Shown piece after piece: positions 42,880 through 54,637 of a stretch of DNA of 64,000 nt; the first letter of the stretch is position 1, and every line of letters begins with the position of its first letter. The position numbers were made by a program, and so were the translations under genes. The stretch covers positions 82,490,013 to 82,554,012 of the forward strand of contig NC_067473.1 in assembly GCF_947179515.1 (NCBI RefSeq), in the 5' to 3' direction. This stretch comes from Apodemus sylvaticus. Its lineage: Eukaryota > Chordata > Mammalia > Rodentia > Muridae. The notes beneath the pieces were generated by a model. It ran no database searches, had not been told where the DNA came from, and saw nothing but the letters and a program-made list of their open reading frames with translations.

Positions 42880-45420
42880 GGGCCATTGAGGGCGCTATAC
42901 CCATACCTTGGCTCACAGAGGAAGCCGTATGGGTTCCTCAATGGCCTCTATCCTCTGAAAAATTGGAAGCTGCCTTTAAGTTGGTTAATGAACAACTGCA
43001 GCTTGGTCATTTAGAACCCTCTACTTCACCATGGAACACTCCTATTTTTGTGATCAAGAAAAAATCAGGAAAGTGGAGACTTCTCCATGATCTGAGAGCC
43101 ATCAATGCACAAATTCGCCTGTATAGCTAGATCCAGCGAGGCCTACCCTTGCTTTCTGCCTTACCTAAGCAATGGAAGATAATAATCATAGATATTAAGG
43201 ACTGTTTCTTTTCCATTCCCTTGTGCACACAGGATAGACAAAGATTTGTGTTCACTATACCAGCTATTAATCATTTTGAACCAGATAAGAGATTCCAATG
43301 GAAAGTTCTGCCTCAAGGCATGGCCAACAGCCTCACTATGTGCCAACTATATGTGCAGTTAGCCCTTGAACCCATAAGGAAACGCTTTCCATCCTTGCTT
43401 CTGGTCCATTACATGGATGATATTCTCATGTGCCATAGAGATTTAATAACTTTACAGACCTCATACCCAATTTTAATCAAAACGTTAGGGCAATGGGGAT
43501 TACAAGTTGCTACAGAAAAGGTTCAAATTGCAGAAATTGGCTCATTCTTAGGATCGATTATTTATCCTGAGAAAATAGTCCCTCAGAAATTGGAGATTCA
43601 CAGAGATCACCTGCATACCTTAAATGATTTTCAAAAATTATTGGGGGACATAAACTGGCTGAGGCCATTCTTAAAGATTTCTTCTGCTGAGTTAAAACCC
43701 TTATTTGATATTTTGGAAGGGGATCCTCATATCTCCTCTCCGAGAGCATTGACACCAGCTGCAAGCCAGGCTTTGCAGTTTGTGGAAGATGCCCTACGAG
43801 ATGCCCAATTACAGCATGTTGATGAAACTAAGCCTTTTGACTTATGTGTTTTTAAAACTATACAACTACCAACGGCTGTTTTGTGGCAAAACGGGCCGTT
43901 ATTGTGGATTCACCCCAATGCTTCTCCTGCTAAAATTATTGATTGGTACCTCGATGCGTTTGCTCAGCTTGCACTTCGCAGGTCAAAAGCGGCCATTACA
44001 CATTTCAGGAGGGAACCAAGAATTTTAATAGTGCCATACACAGCTAGTCAAGTTCAGACACTGGCTGCCACCTCTAATGCTTGGGCAGTGCTGGTTACCT
44101 CCTTTGCTGGACAGATTGACAATCATTATCCAAAGCATCCAATTTTGCAGTTTGCCCTGAGTCAGGCTGTAGTATTTCCACGAGTGACAGCCAGAAATTC
44201 ACTCCCAGATGGAATCGTGGTATACACTGATGGATCAAAAACTGGTATAGGTGCTTATGTAGTTAACGGTGAGGTAGTATCTAAACAATATAATGAAACC
44301 TCACTTCAAGTTGTGGAATGTTTAGTGGTACTAGAGGCTCTTGAGACCTTCCCAGGACCGCTTAATATTGTGTCTGATTCTTCCTATGTGGTTAATGCAG
44401 TTAATCTTCTTGAGACAGCTGGGGTAATAAAGCCCTCCAGCAGAGTTGCTAACATTTTTCAACAAATACAACTTGTCTTATTGAATAGAAGATTCCCTGT
44501 TTATATTACTCATGTCAGAGCACACTCAGGCCTCCCTGGTCCTATGTTGCTAGGAAATGATTTGGCAGAAAAAGCCACCAAGATCGTGGCTGTTGCACTG
44601 TCTTCCCAGGCAGAAGCTGCAAAAGAATTTCACAGACAATTTCATGTGACGGCTGAAACTTTACGGCTGAAACTTTACTTTCGCCCTGACTAGAAAAGAA
44701 GCTAGAGAGATAGTTACCCAATGTCAAAATTGTTGTCACTTTTTGCCTGTGCCTCACGTGGGAATTAACCCACGGGGAATTCGACCGCTGCAAGTATGGC
44801 AGATGGATGTCACTCACATCCCTTCCTTTGGAAGACTTCAGTATTTGCATGTTTCTATTGATACATGCTCTGGCATTATGTGTGCTACACCTCTAACAGG
44901 AAAAAAGGCCTCACATGTAATTCAACATTGCTTCGAGGCGTGGAGTGCTTGGGGCAAACCCAGATTCCTCAAGACAGACAATGGACCAGCATATACTTCT
45001 CAGAAATTTCGGCAATTCTGCAGTCAAATGGATGTGACTCATTTAACTGGCCTACCATATAATCCCCAAGGGCAGGGTATTGTAGAGCATGCCCACTACA
45101 CTCTTAAATCTTACATAATTAAACAAAAAGGGGGAATCGAGGAGGCTCTACCCCCAGTACCAAGAGTAGCTGTTTCTAATGGCACTCTTTACCCTTAATT
45201 TTTTAAATCTTGATGACCAGGGCCATACTGCGGCCGACCGACAATGTTCAGAACTGGATAGGCCAAAAGAAATGGTCAAATGGAAAGATGTGCTGTCTGG
45301 TCAATGGAAAGGCCCAGATACTATTTTAGTAAGATCCAGGGGAGCTGTTTGTGTTTTCCCGAAGGGGGAAGACAACCCATTCTGGCTGCCAGAGCAACTG
45401 ACGCACCTGAAGATGACACC
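42870..45420 (+). pseudogene. ERV-2 pol: RT, RNase H, integrase, broken
   Basis: The pol frame is open from the slip site to TAG 43128-43130, which interrupts RT after the fingers box (SPWNTPIFVIKKKSGKWRLL). It reopens in the same frame at 43131-44693. Here RT has LPQGMANS and an intact catalytic YMDD (43410-43421), and RNase H has its Asp in VVYTDGSK, Glu in VVECLVVLE and Asp in VSDSSYV. The frame is lost at about 44680, at a 14-bp tandem duplication (44651-44664 / 44665-44678) in the zinc domain of integrase. Integrase resumes in another frame (about 44695-45198) with D,D(35)E intact at 44806, 44977 and 45085. It changes frame again near 45180, and the C-terminal domain (WKGPDTILVRSRGAVCVF) runs on from 45179. 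It has at least three inactivating lesions. Confidence 0.88.
44651..44678 (+). repeat. 14-bp tandem duplication in integrase
   Basis: GGCTGAAACTTTAC occurs twice in direct succession. The reading frame changes here. The 14 extra bases alone shift the frame by two, while the net change seen is one, so another single-base indel must lie close by. Confidence 0.85.
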
Positions 45421-45907
45421 TGGATGGATCCCACAGAGACTACCTCTGGCCCTCGTGCTACCTCTTTGGACTTGGGTTCCTAATATATTGGGAGAATACA
45501 GATGGGCTTTCTTGTCTGCCTTCCTGAAGCCAGTGCCTGTCCGTCATGATGCAGTTGTTTTCCCTAAGTTTTTTACAACTAATAAAACCTTAGAATTGCC
45601 ATACTTGCCGTATGATCCCACCCGGGCACCATTAGGGGAGAGTCGTTCTCTACTAGAGCGAGGTTCTCTCTGTTTTGAAATTGATGGGGTAGGAGAATGC
45701 ATCAAGCTCACAGGCCAAGCTTTAGGAATGTTTGACAAGCAGAGAGGAGGCTGGGTGAATCAGACCCAGGATACTTCTGACCCAGATAAAACAGTTACAA
45801 AACAGAACCTTTTGGCAAGAGGCAATTTGGATCAATGGCACATTTCTATTGCCCAATTTTGTAAACAAGGAGTGTCCTTGTCAACCCAGGATAGCTCCCC
45901 ATTGTAG
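45179..45907 (+). pseudogene. ERV-2 integrase C-terminus fused in frame to an env SU remnant
   Basis: One 242-codon open frame. The first third is the integrase C-terminal domain (MALFTLNFLNLDDQGHTAADR, then FWLPEQL). It runs without a stop into a hydrophobic stretch (LPLALVLPLWTW, which could be an env signal peptide) and a surface-glycoprotein-like region with a glycosylation site (NQT). It ends at TAG 45905-45907. Class II proviruses normally have pol and env overlapping in different frames, so the fused frame points to an indel or deletion at the pol-env boundary. No function is expected. Confidence 0.65.
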
Positions 45908-46029
45908 CTGGGAGGATGAAGGGTTAATCCCACCCTGGTCTGATTGTCAATCCTCTATTACTCGCTGGGCAGACCAAGTTAGAACTTTTTCCTTTTCTCC
46001 CAAGGGGAGACCAAGGGGAGGAATTAGCT

Positions 46030-46930
46030 ATGAAACAGGGACTCTTTATACAGGATTTTAGAATGCACCCCTTCCATAAGTGGGTACTTTGTGGAGTTAA
46101 TGGCAGCTGTTCAGATCTCAAATCCTTGGCTTTTATCCAAGGAGGAGCTGCTGGAAAGTTCTCCTTTACTGGTGCTTCAAAATTTTTTCAGTTCTGGGGA
46201 TCAAGTGCTGCTATCCCGGGAGAGGATGGAATTGTACAAATGTATACTAATTCTACCATAGAAATCACTGGGTTCAATAAAACCCTGGTGAATCAAACTA
46301 ACTACCCACCTATCCTGGTATGCATTTATCCCCCTTTCTTGTTTATTCTTTCAAATGAATCATGTGTCCAATGATTCTTGTTGGATGTCACAGTGTTGGG
46401 ATTCAGAGTGGGCTACCCGTGCCATGGTAGCCAGGGTCCCACGGTGGATTCCTGTCCCCGTGGAAGTCCCTTCCACCCTATCCCTGTTCAGACAGAAAAG
46501 AGACTTCGGTATCACCCCAGCCATCATTGTGGCCATCTCTGCTGCTGCAGTTGCTGCTATGGCTGCCTGGCTTGCCATGGCAACCCAAGTTCAAACAAGC
46601 ACGGCCCTGAATCAATTGTCAGCTAAAGTGGCAGATGCTGTCAACGTCCATACTTCCGCTAGTGCTCAGCTAAAGGGCGGATTAATGATTGTTAACCAAC
46701 ACCTCAATCTGGTGGAGGAAAGACTAGATATTCTTTTTCAACTTGCTCAACTAGGATGTGAGAGAAAACTGGGTGCGCTTTGCATTACCAGTGTGCAGTA
46801 TGAAAACTTTTCCCGAGCGGCAAATTTGTCTAGACAGTTGTCATTATATCTTGCAGGAAACTGGTCTAAAGGTTTCGATGAGACTCTCGAATCTTTGCGG
46901 GCAGCAGTGTTGACTATCAATTCGACTTGA
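46030..46930 (+). pseudogene. ERV-2 env: SU end and TM subunit, frameshifted
   Basis: Two overlapping frames. 46030-46374 is the end of SU with glycosylation sites NST, NKT and NQT. 46355-46930 carries a furin-type site RQKR (46490-46501) followed by an alanine/isoleucine-rich fusion-peptide-like stretch, a heptad region, and a CX7C cysteine pair of the kind found in MMTV-type TM proteins. It ends at TGA 46928-46930, before the membrane anchor. Anchor-like coding text continues to about 47166 in another frame, with its own internal stop. The missing anchor and the frame breaks make it non-functional. The CX7C pair and the general layout place this env with the betaretroviral, MMTV-like type. 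Confidence 0.8.
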
Positions 46931-47522
46931 GTGGACCTGTCGCTGACAGAAGGACTCTCTTCCTGGATCGCTTCACATTTTCTTACTTTAAGGAGTGGGT
47001 GGGGGTGAGTTTATTTGGTGCAGCCTTATGCTGTGGATGAGTGTTCATACTTTGGATGGTCTGCAAACTCAGATCTCAACAAAAACGTGACAAGGTTGTG
47101 ATTGCTCAAGCACTTGTGTCTATTGAACAAGGCGCCTCCCCAGGGATCTGGTTATCCATGCTAAAATAATCTTGCAAGCACTAGACTACTCAGCTCTTGC
47201 ACCCCTAGAGGCTAGACTCATTGCACAGGGATGAGTAAGTAAGTCTTTGACTCTGATGGATTGTTGGGCTAAGCACCACATAAGGGTTGTTCAGAGTTTT
47301 GGACACTCTTAGAAGACAAGTCGGATTGCATGAGGGTTGCGTGTCCAAGTGTCCCTCCCCTAGGAAAAACGGCATGAGTGCAGGTCAGGACGATCCTGGG
47401 AAAAGGAACCTAAGGGTCTTGTTCTGTACATGGCGCTCTTATGCATCTTACTAGGGATTCGATCTCTATCTTCATCCATTACAGAGTGGCTTGCATTTTT
47501 TAATAAAACAATAAGGTAGAGA
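46931..47522 (+). other. ERV-2 env end and 3' untranslated region
   Basis: The first part (to about 47166) is the out-of-frame remainder of the env anchor and tail. The rest is non-coding, leading to a weak purine stretch (AAGGTAGAGA) just before the LTR. No other gene is seen. Confidence 0.7.
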
Positions 47523-47840
47523 TGTGGAAAGCCGCAACAGTATTCGCCATTACAAGATGGCGCCGGCTTCAGCTGTGCCAGCTCGGCGTTTTTGGTAAAC
47601 AAGTCAGGTACGCATGTGCAAGAGCAAAAAACCACGCCTATTCTCTGCCCATCCCGTGACGTAGATATGGTGTGATGAGTGAACAGCCAATCATGTGTGT
47701 ACACGCCATGCCAAGGGGTATATAAGCAGCGCCCTTTTGGGGCTCGTGGTCTTCGTCTTCAAGATTGCAATAAATGCTTTGCTGCAGAAGGATCCTGGTG
47801 TCCGTGTGTGTTCTTGCTGGCGAGACGATAGTGCGGGACA
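47523..47840 (+). repeat. ERV-2 3' LTR (IAP-like)
   Basis: 318 bp with TG...CA ends. It contains an ACAAGATGGCGC block, a TGACGTA cyclic-AMP-response-type site near 47656, a CCAAT box near 47685, TATATAA at 47719-47725 and AATAAA at 47769-47774. The order of these sites and the text match the IAP LTR type. It is a complete promoter-bearing LTR facing the downstream L1. Confidence 0.88.
47719..47774 (+). promoter_or_regulatory. TATA box and poly(A) signal of the IAP-like LTR
   Basis: TATATAA (47719-47725) and AATAAA (47769-47774) are about 44 bases apart, as expected for a short R region in an IAP-type LTR. Transcription would run rightwards, antisense to L1 copy K. Confidence 0.7.
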
Positions 47841-47846
47841 TATATA

Positions 47847-47874
47847 CACAAACACACACACACACACACACACA
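47847..47874. repeat. (CA)n microsatellite at the ERV-2 / L1 junction
   Basis: CA units preceded by TATATACACA, lying exactly between the LTR end (47840) and L1 copy K. Confidence 0.9.
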
Positions 47875-47876
47875 TA

Positions 47877-50800
47877 TGGCAGCCTTGTCTAGTCCCTGAT
47901 TTCAGTGGAATTGCTTCAAGATTCTCTCCATTTAGTTTGATGTTTGCTACTTCTTTACTGTATAATGCTTTTACTATATGTATGTATGGGCTGCCTTGAA
48001 TTCCTGATCTTTTCAAGACTTTTAACATGAAAGGATGCTGAATTTTGTTAAATGCTTTTTCAGCATCTAATGAATCAATGATGTGTTTTTTTTCTTTGAG
48101 TTTTTAATTGTAGTGGATTACATTGATGGATTTCCATATATTGAACCATGCATCCACCCCTGTTATGAAGCCTACTTGATCATGGTGAATGATCAGTTTT
48201 ATGCATCCTTGGCTTTGGTTGGCAAAGATTTTATTGAATATTTTACACTGATATTCATAAGGAAAATTGGTTTAAAGTTCTCTATCTTTGTTGCATCTTT
48301 GTGTGGTTTTGGTATCAGCATAATTTTAGCTTCATAGAATGAGTTGGATATTGTTCCTTCTGTTTCTATTTTGTGGAGTAGTTTGAAGTGTATTGTTGTT
48401 AGATCTTCTTTAAAGATCTGATAGAAGTCTACAATAAAACCATCTGGTCCTGTTTATTTTTGGGGGGGGAGACTTTCAATTACTGCTTCTATTTCTGTAG
48501 AGGTTTTGGGACTGCTTAGATAATCTATCTGATCCTGATTTAAGTTTGGTTTTTGTTATCTTGCTAGAAAATTGTCCATTTAATCCAGATTTTCCAGTTG
48601 TGTTGATTATAGGCTTTTGTAGTACGATTTGATGATTTTTTAAAATTTCCTGTTTCTGTTGTTTTATCTCCCTTTTCATTTCTGATTTTGTTAATTTGGA
48701 TACTGTTTCTATGCCCTCTGGTTAGTCTGGCTATAGGTTTTTCTATCTTGTTGATTTTCTCAAAGAACCAATTCCTGGTTTTGCTGATTCTTTTTATATT
48801 TCTTTTTGTTTCTACTTGGTTGATTTCAGCTCTGAGTTTGATGATTTTCTACCATCTACTCCTCTTGGCCAAATTAGCTTCTTTTTGTTCTAGAGCTTTC
48901 AGGTGTGCTGTTAATCTGCTAGTGTTTGCTCTTTCCAGTTTCTTTTTGGAGGCATTCAGAGCTATGAGTTTTCCTCTTAGCACTGCTTTCATTTTATCAC
49001 ATAAGTTTGGGTATGTTGTGCCTTCGTTTTCATTAAATTCTATAAAATCTTTGATTTCTTTCCTTATTTCTTCCTTGGCCAAGGTATCATTGAAGAGAGC
49101 ATTATTCAGCTTCCATGTGTACATGGCCTTCAAATTGTTTGTGTTGCTATTGAAGACCAACCTGAATCCTTAGTGATCTGATAGGAGGCATGGGAATATT
49201 TCAGTCTTCTTAAATCTGTTGAGGTCTGTTTTGCGACCAATTATATGGTCAGTTTTGGAGAAGGTACCATGAGGGTGCTAAGAAGAGGGTATATTCTCTT
49301 GTTTTAGGATGAAATAGTCTATTGATATCTGTTATATCCATTTGGTCTATAACTTCTGTTAGTTTCACTGTGTCTCTGTTTAGTTTGTGTTTCTCTGATC
49401 TGTCCATTGATGAAAGTGTGGTGTTGAAGTCACCCAAAAGTTTTGTGTGAGGTGCAATGTATGCTTTGAGCTTTAGTAAAGTTCTTTTACAGATGTCAGT
49501 ACCTTTGCATTTGGAGTATAGATGTTCAGAATTGAGAGTTCTTATTGGTAGATTTTTCCTTTGATGAGTATGAAGTGTCTTTACATGTCTTTTTGATGAC
49601 TTTTGGTTGAAAGTCAATTTATCTAATATTAGAATGGCTACTCCAGCTTGTTTCCTGGGGCTCTTTGCTTGGAAAATTGTTTTCCAGTCATTTACTCTAA
49701 AGTAGTTACTGTCTTTGTCATTGAGGTGGTTTCTTGTATGCAGCAAAATGTCGGGTTCTATTTATGCATCCATTTGTTAGTCTATATCTTTTTGTTGGGG
49801 AATTGAGTCCATTGATGTTAAGAGATAAGAGATACTATGGAATAATGACTGTTGCTTCTGTTATTTTGATGTTATTTTTATATTTGTGTGGTTATCTTTT
49901 TTTGGGTTTGTTGAAAGATTACTTTCTTTCTTTTTCTAGGGTGTAGTTTCCCTCTTTGTGTTGGCGATTTACATCTATTATCCTTTGTAGGGCTGGATTT
50001 GTGGAAAGATATTGTGAAAATTTGATTTTGTCATCGAATATCTTGGTTTTTCCATCTATGGTGATTGAGAGTTTTCCTGGGTATAGTAGTCTAGGCTGGC
50101 ATTTGTGTTCTCTTATATCTGTATGAGATCTGCCCAGGATTTCTGGCTTTCATGGTTTCTTCTAAGAAGTCTGGTGTAATTCTGATAGGCCTGCCTTTAT
50201 GTTGCTTTACTTTTTCCCTTAATGTGTTTAATATTCTTTCTTTGTTTAGTGCATTTTCTGTTTTGATTATTCTTTGATGGGTGGAATTTCTGCTGTGGTT
50301 CAATCTGTTTGGAGTTCTGAAGGTTTCTTCTATGTCTTGTATATTCATGGGCATCACTTTCTTTAGGTTAGGTAAGTTTTCTTCTATTATTTTGTTGAAG
50401 ATACTTACTGGCCCTTTAAATTTTAAGTCTTTGCTCTCTTCTATACCTATAATCCTTAAGTTTGGTCTTTTCATTGTGTCATGGATTTCCTGGAGGTTTT
50501 GAGTTACAAACTTTTTACATTTTGTGTTTTCTTTGACTGTTGAGTCTATGTTTTCTATGGTATCTCTAGCACCTGAGATTCTCTCTTCTATCTCTTGTAT
50601 TCAGTTGTTGATGCTTGTATCTATGACTCCTGATTTCTTTCCAATCTTTCTATCTCCAGAGTTGTCTCCCTTTGTGATTTGTTTATTGTTTCTACTTCCA
50701 TTTTTTACATCTTGGATGGTTTTGCTCAGTTTTCTTATATTTCTTTAAGAGATTTATTTGCTTCCTCTTTAAGGGCTTCTACTACTTTATCTGTGTTTTT

Positions 50801-51170
50801 CTTTACTTTTTTCCATATTTGATATATTCTCTGGGTCTGTGTGCATTTGGTGAGGCTGGATCACAGCCTCTGCTTCCAGGCACAGGTTAGAAGAAACCAC
50901 CTGGCTTGGTGGGGTTTCCTGTATTCCCTCTGTCCAGTGGGGTCTCCATTAATCCAGGTTTCAAAGTGAGGTTTGGTACCTCACTATTGGTCCTATACCA
51001 GTCAGAACCTGTGAAGTTCAAGTTTTGCCTGGATGTGGGATGAGTAGGTCAAAACCAGAGCACAAGCTCTGTTTTGGGGAACAGGTGTAAACTGCAAGGA
51101 ATGTGTGTCTCTGACTGGGCACGTTTTCTCATGAGTGGTATTCTTTAATTTCCATTTATTTGCCTGAAAA
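47877..51170 (-). mobile_element. L1 copy K, 5' half
   Basis: Minus-oriented L1 from mid-RT (the GCAGCCTTGTCTAGTCCCTG block) through the ORF2 linker (48849-49160, EFNENEGTTYPNLCDKMK), endonuclease (49249-49746, LLGDFNTTLSSMDRS), ORF1 (50091-50474, with MKRPNLRIIGIEESKD; coiled-coil part to about 50800) and 5' UTR (to about 51140). It ends with a scrap of antisense ORF2 C-terminus. All frames are broken. Confidence 0.85.
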
Positions 51171-51370
51171 ATTCATGATGGAATGATCTCCCCTGCTAAT
51201 GGATCAGTAAGATTATCATAGTGAAAATGTCCATCTCACCAAAAGCAATCTACAGATTCAATGCAATCTCCATCAAAATCCCAACATAATTTTATAGGTC
51301 TTGAAAGAGCAACTTCATTAAAATACAACAACAGCAACAAACAGTGAGCCAAAACAATCCTGAATAATAA
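51171..51370 (+). mobile_element. Plus-oriented L1 ORF2 scrap after copy K
   Basis: Sense ORF2 text with the same blocks (GGATCAGTAAGATTATCATAGTGAAAATG, then ATCTACAGATTCAATGCAAT) and the same fusion point as 25236-25600. Confidence 0.75.
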
Positions 51371-52030
51371 AACTTTACTTATTTCTTTTAAGACTTCCTT
51401 TGTGTTCAAGTATGCTGTTAATTTTTGAGAAAAGTGCATGAGTGTCTTAAAAGATATATTCTTTTCTGCTTGGGTAAAATTCTGTCATGGTAAATATCTG
51501 TTTGGTCTATTTGATTCATGATGTCATTTAGCTACTGCTTACTGGGTGACCACTTAATTGTTGATAGTGAGATATTAAAGACATTTACTCTCCTTATGAG
51601 AGGGTTGTTATGTGGTTTAAACTGTAGTAGTGTTTCTTCTATAAACTAGGGTGCCCTTGTGTTTGGAGCAGAGAAGTAAGAATTGATGTATCTTTTTGGT
51701 AAAAAAAATTTTTTTAATGAGTAATATTGTGTTATTCCCCATCTCTTCTCATTAATCCTAGTTTAAAGTCTATTTTGTCAGACATTAAATTGGCTATAGC
51801 AGCTTGCTTTCTATGTTCATTTGCTTTTAATATTTTCTTTCACCTTTTTACCTTGTAGTAACATTTCAAATTCATATTAAGGTGTGTGTATTGTTTGCAG
51901 CAGAAGGATGGATCCATTTTTAAATACCCATTTATTAACCCAGCGTCTCTTTATCATGAAATTAAGGGCACTGATGTTAGGAGATGGCTGGGATCAATAA
52001 TGTTCAAATTTTCAGTGTTGAATCCATTCT
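51371..52030 (-). mobile_element. Old L1 fragment
   Basis: Strongly diverged antisense ORF2 N-terminal text: the GGTGCCCTTGTGTTTGGAGCA block and the GTCAGACATTAAATTGGCTATAG block, then the CAGCAGAAGGATGG block. It is older than the neighbouring L1 copies. Confidence 0.65.
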
Positions 52031-52504
52031 GATTCGTGTGCCCAGCAATGAATTAGGTGGTTGAGTGAATGGCAGATAGGCTGTTGAATTCCCTAATTAG
52101 TGTCTTGATTGGTCCTTATATAGTTTTGAAAGCTTGTAGGGGTGGGTTGGCTGAAAGGTAGACAGCCAGGTAGCCTCTTCATTCTTTTTCAATTTAGTTT
52201 TTTCATACCGTGTACATGTAATGATCTACTCTGATCATATATCTTTCTTCTTCCTCAGTTCTTTTTCTGAGAAAATAAATTCACCTACACTCTTAAAGCT
52301 GTTAAGGTTTTGATGTTTACCTCACCAATAGTATATGCATGCTGAACTCCTATATCAAACTATCCTTGTAAACCACTTTATTAATGATTCCTTTCTACTT
52401 CTTCTCTCTCCCATTAATCACTGGTAGTAGCCTTTCTATATTCCTTACATACATGGTTAATCTTACTTAAAAGTGAACTATATAGTACTTGTCCCTCTAT
52501 CTTC
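52031..52504. other. Non-coding stretch between L1 copies
   Basis: No gene and no clear repeat. It contains ordinary AT-rich text ending in a T run that opens L1 copy L. Confidence 0.5.
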
Positions 52505-54637
52505 AGTATTTCTTTTTTTTAATATTTTTATTTTCTATATTCTTTGTTTACATTCCTAATGATTTCCCCTTTCCCGGACCCCCCCTCTCCATATGTCCCA
52601 TAAACCTTCTTCACTCCATCCCTTCTCCAATCACCTCCCTCCTTTTTCTCAGTCCTTATATTCCCTTCCAATGCTAGATCAATCCTTTCCAGGATCAGGA
52701 CCCTCTCCATACTTCTTCATGGGCACCATTTGTTATGCAATTTGTGCCTTGGGTATTCAGGGCTTCTGGGCTAATTAATATCCACTTATCAGAGATTGCA
52801 TTCCATGTGTATTCTTTGTGATTGGGTTACCTCATTTAGGATGATATTTTCCAGATCAAACCATTTGCCTAAAAAATTTGTGAATTCATTGTTTCTAATT
52901 GCTGAGTAGTATTCCATTGTGTAAATATACTACATTTTCTGTATCCAATCCTCCTTTGAGGGGCATCTGGGTTCTTTTCAGCTTCTGACTATTATAAATA
53001 AGGCTGCTATGAACATAATGGAACATGTGTCTTTATTGCATGCTGGGGAATCCTTTGGGTATATGCCCAGGAGAGGCATAGCAGGGTCCTCCGGAAGTCT
53101 CATGTCCAGTTTTCTGAGGAACCTCCAGACTGATTTCCAAAGTGGTTATACCATCTTACAGCCCCGCCAGCAGTGGAGGAGTGTTCCTCTTTCTCCACAT
53201 CCTCACCAACACCTGCTGTCTCCTCAGTTTTTGACCTTAGCCATTCTGACTGGTATAAGGTGAAATCTCAGGGTTGTTTTGATCTGCATTTCCCTAATGA
53301 CTAATGATGTTGAGCACTTCTTAAGGTGCCTCTCGGCCATCTGAATTTCTTCAGGTGAAAATTCTTTGTTTAAATCTGTACTCCATTTTTTAATAGGGTT
53401 ATTTGGTTCCCTGGGTCTAAACTTCTTGAGTTCTTTGTATATATTGGATATTAGCCCTCTATCAGATGTGGGGTTGCTGAATATCCTTTCCCAATTTGAT
53501 TGTTGCTGTTTCGTCCTTTTAACAGTGTCCTTTGCCTTACAGAAACTTTGTAATTTTATGAGGTTCCATTTGTCAATTCTTGATCTTAGAGCATAAGCTA
53601 TTGGTGATCTGTTCAGGAACTTTCCCCCTGTTCCCATGTCCTCAAGGGTCTTCTCCAGTTTCTTTTCTATTAGTTTCAGTGTGTCTGGTTTTACATGGAG
53701 ATCCTTGATCCACTTGGAGTGAAGTTTAGTACATAAAGATAAGAATGGATCAATTCGCATTCTTCTGCATGCTGACCTCCAACTGATCCAGCACCATTTC
53801 TTGAAAAGGCTATCTTTTTTCCACTGGATGTTTTTGGCTCCTTTGACAAAGGTCAAGTGACCATAGGTGTGTGTATTCTTTTCTGGATCTTCAATTCTAT
53901 TCCATTGGTCCACTTGTCTGTCACTGTGTCAATACCATGCAGTTTTTAACACTATTGCTCTGTAGTATTGCTTGAAGTCAGGGATACTGATTCCCCCAGA
54001 ATTTCTTTTGTTGTTGAGAATAGTTTTAGCTATCCTGGGTTTTTTTGTTATTCCAGATGAATTTGAGAATTGCTTTTTCTACCTCTGTGAAGAACTGAGT
54101 TGGGATTTTTATGGGGATTGCATTGAATCTGTAGATTGTTTTTGGCAAGATGGCCATTTTAACTATATTAATCCTGCCAATCCACGAGCATGGCAGATTT
54201 TTCCATTTTCTGAGGTCTTCTTCGATTTCCTTCTTCAGAGACCTGAAGTTCTTGTCATATAGGTCTTTTACTTGTTTGGTTAGAGTCACACCAAGATGCT
54301 TTATATTGTTTGTGGCTATTTTGAAGAGTGTCAATTCTCTAACTTCTCTCTCCGCCTGCTTATCCTTTGAGTATAGGAAGGCAACTGATTTCCTTGAGTT
54401 GATTTTATAACCAGCCACTTTGCTGACGTTGTTTATCAGCTGTAGGAGTTCTGTGGTGGAGGTTTTCGGGTCACTTAAGTAGACTATCATGTCATCTGCA
54501 AATAGTGATAATTTGACTTCTTCCTTTCCAATTTGTATCCCCTTGACCTCCTTATGTTGTCTAATTGCTCTAGCTACACCTTCAAGTACTATATTGAAAA
54601 AATATGGAGAGAGAGGACAGCCTTGTCTAGTGCCTGA
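52505..54637 (-). mobile_element. L1 copy L, cut by the assembly gap
   Basis: Minus-oriented L1: 3' UTR (52510-52770), ORF2 C-terminus and thumb/linker (53224-53913, a 229-codon open stretch with NTHTYGHLTFVKGAKNIQWKK), and the region after the RT catalytic box (54026-54490, starting at MIVYLSD right after FADD). It runs straight into the N gap in the RT core. It is one of the better-kept L1 copies here. Confidence 0.85.
53224..53913 (-). pseudogene. L1 ORF2 C-terminal half fragment (copy L)
   Basis: A 229-codon uninterrupted piece of L1 ORF2, the longest in the window. It reads DQWNRIEDPEKNTHTYGHL, HVKPDTLKLIEKKLEKTLED, YALRSRIDKWNLIKLQSFCK and ends in FHLIPVRMAKVKN, just before the cysteine-rich C-terminal motif, which is out of frame. 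The relative openness suggests a younger L1 than copies A-D, but stops and frame changes on both sides make it inactive. Confidence 0.8.

Larger units (their letters stand above)
40930..47840 (+). mobile_element. ERV-2: 5'-truncated class II provirus with IAP-like LTR and env
   Basis: A plus-oriented provirus of about 6.9 kb that lacks the 5' LTR, primer site and the matrix part of gag. It keeps gag (from the PPPY late motif), dUTPase-protease, RT, RNase H, integrase, env remnants and a 318-bp 3' LTR whose layout resembles IAP elements. With an IAP-type LTR and an MMTV-like env it best fits the env-carrying IAP (IAPE-like) group; this subfamily call is inference. The left junction lies in L1 copy H, and on the right L1 copy K starts after a CA run, about 440 bases earlier in L1 coordinates, so this is not a simple insertion. 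No flanking target-site duplication can be recognised. Confidence 0.88.
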
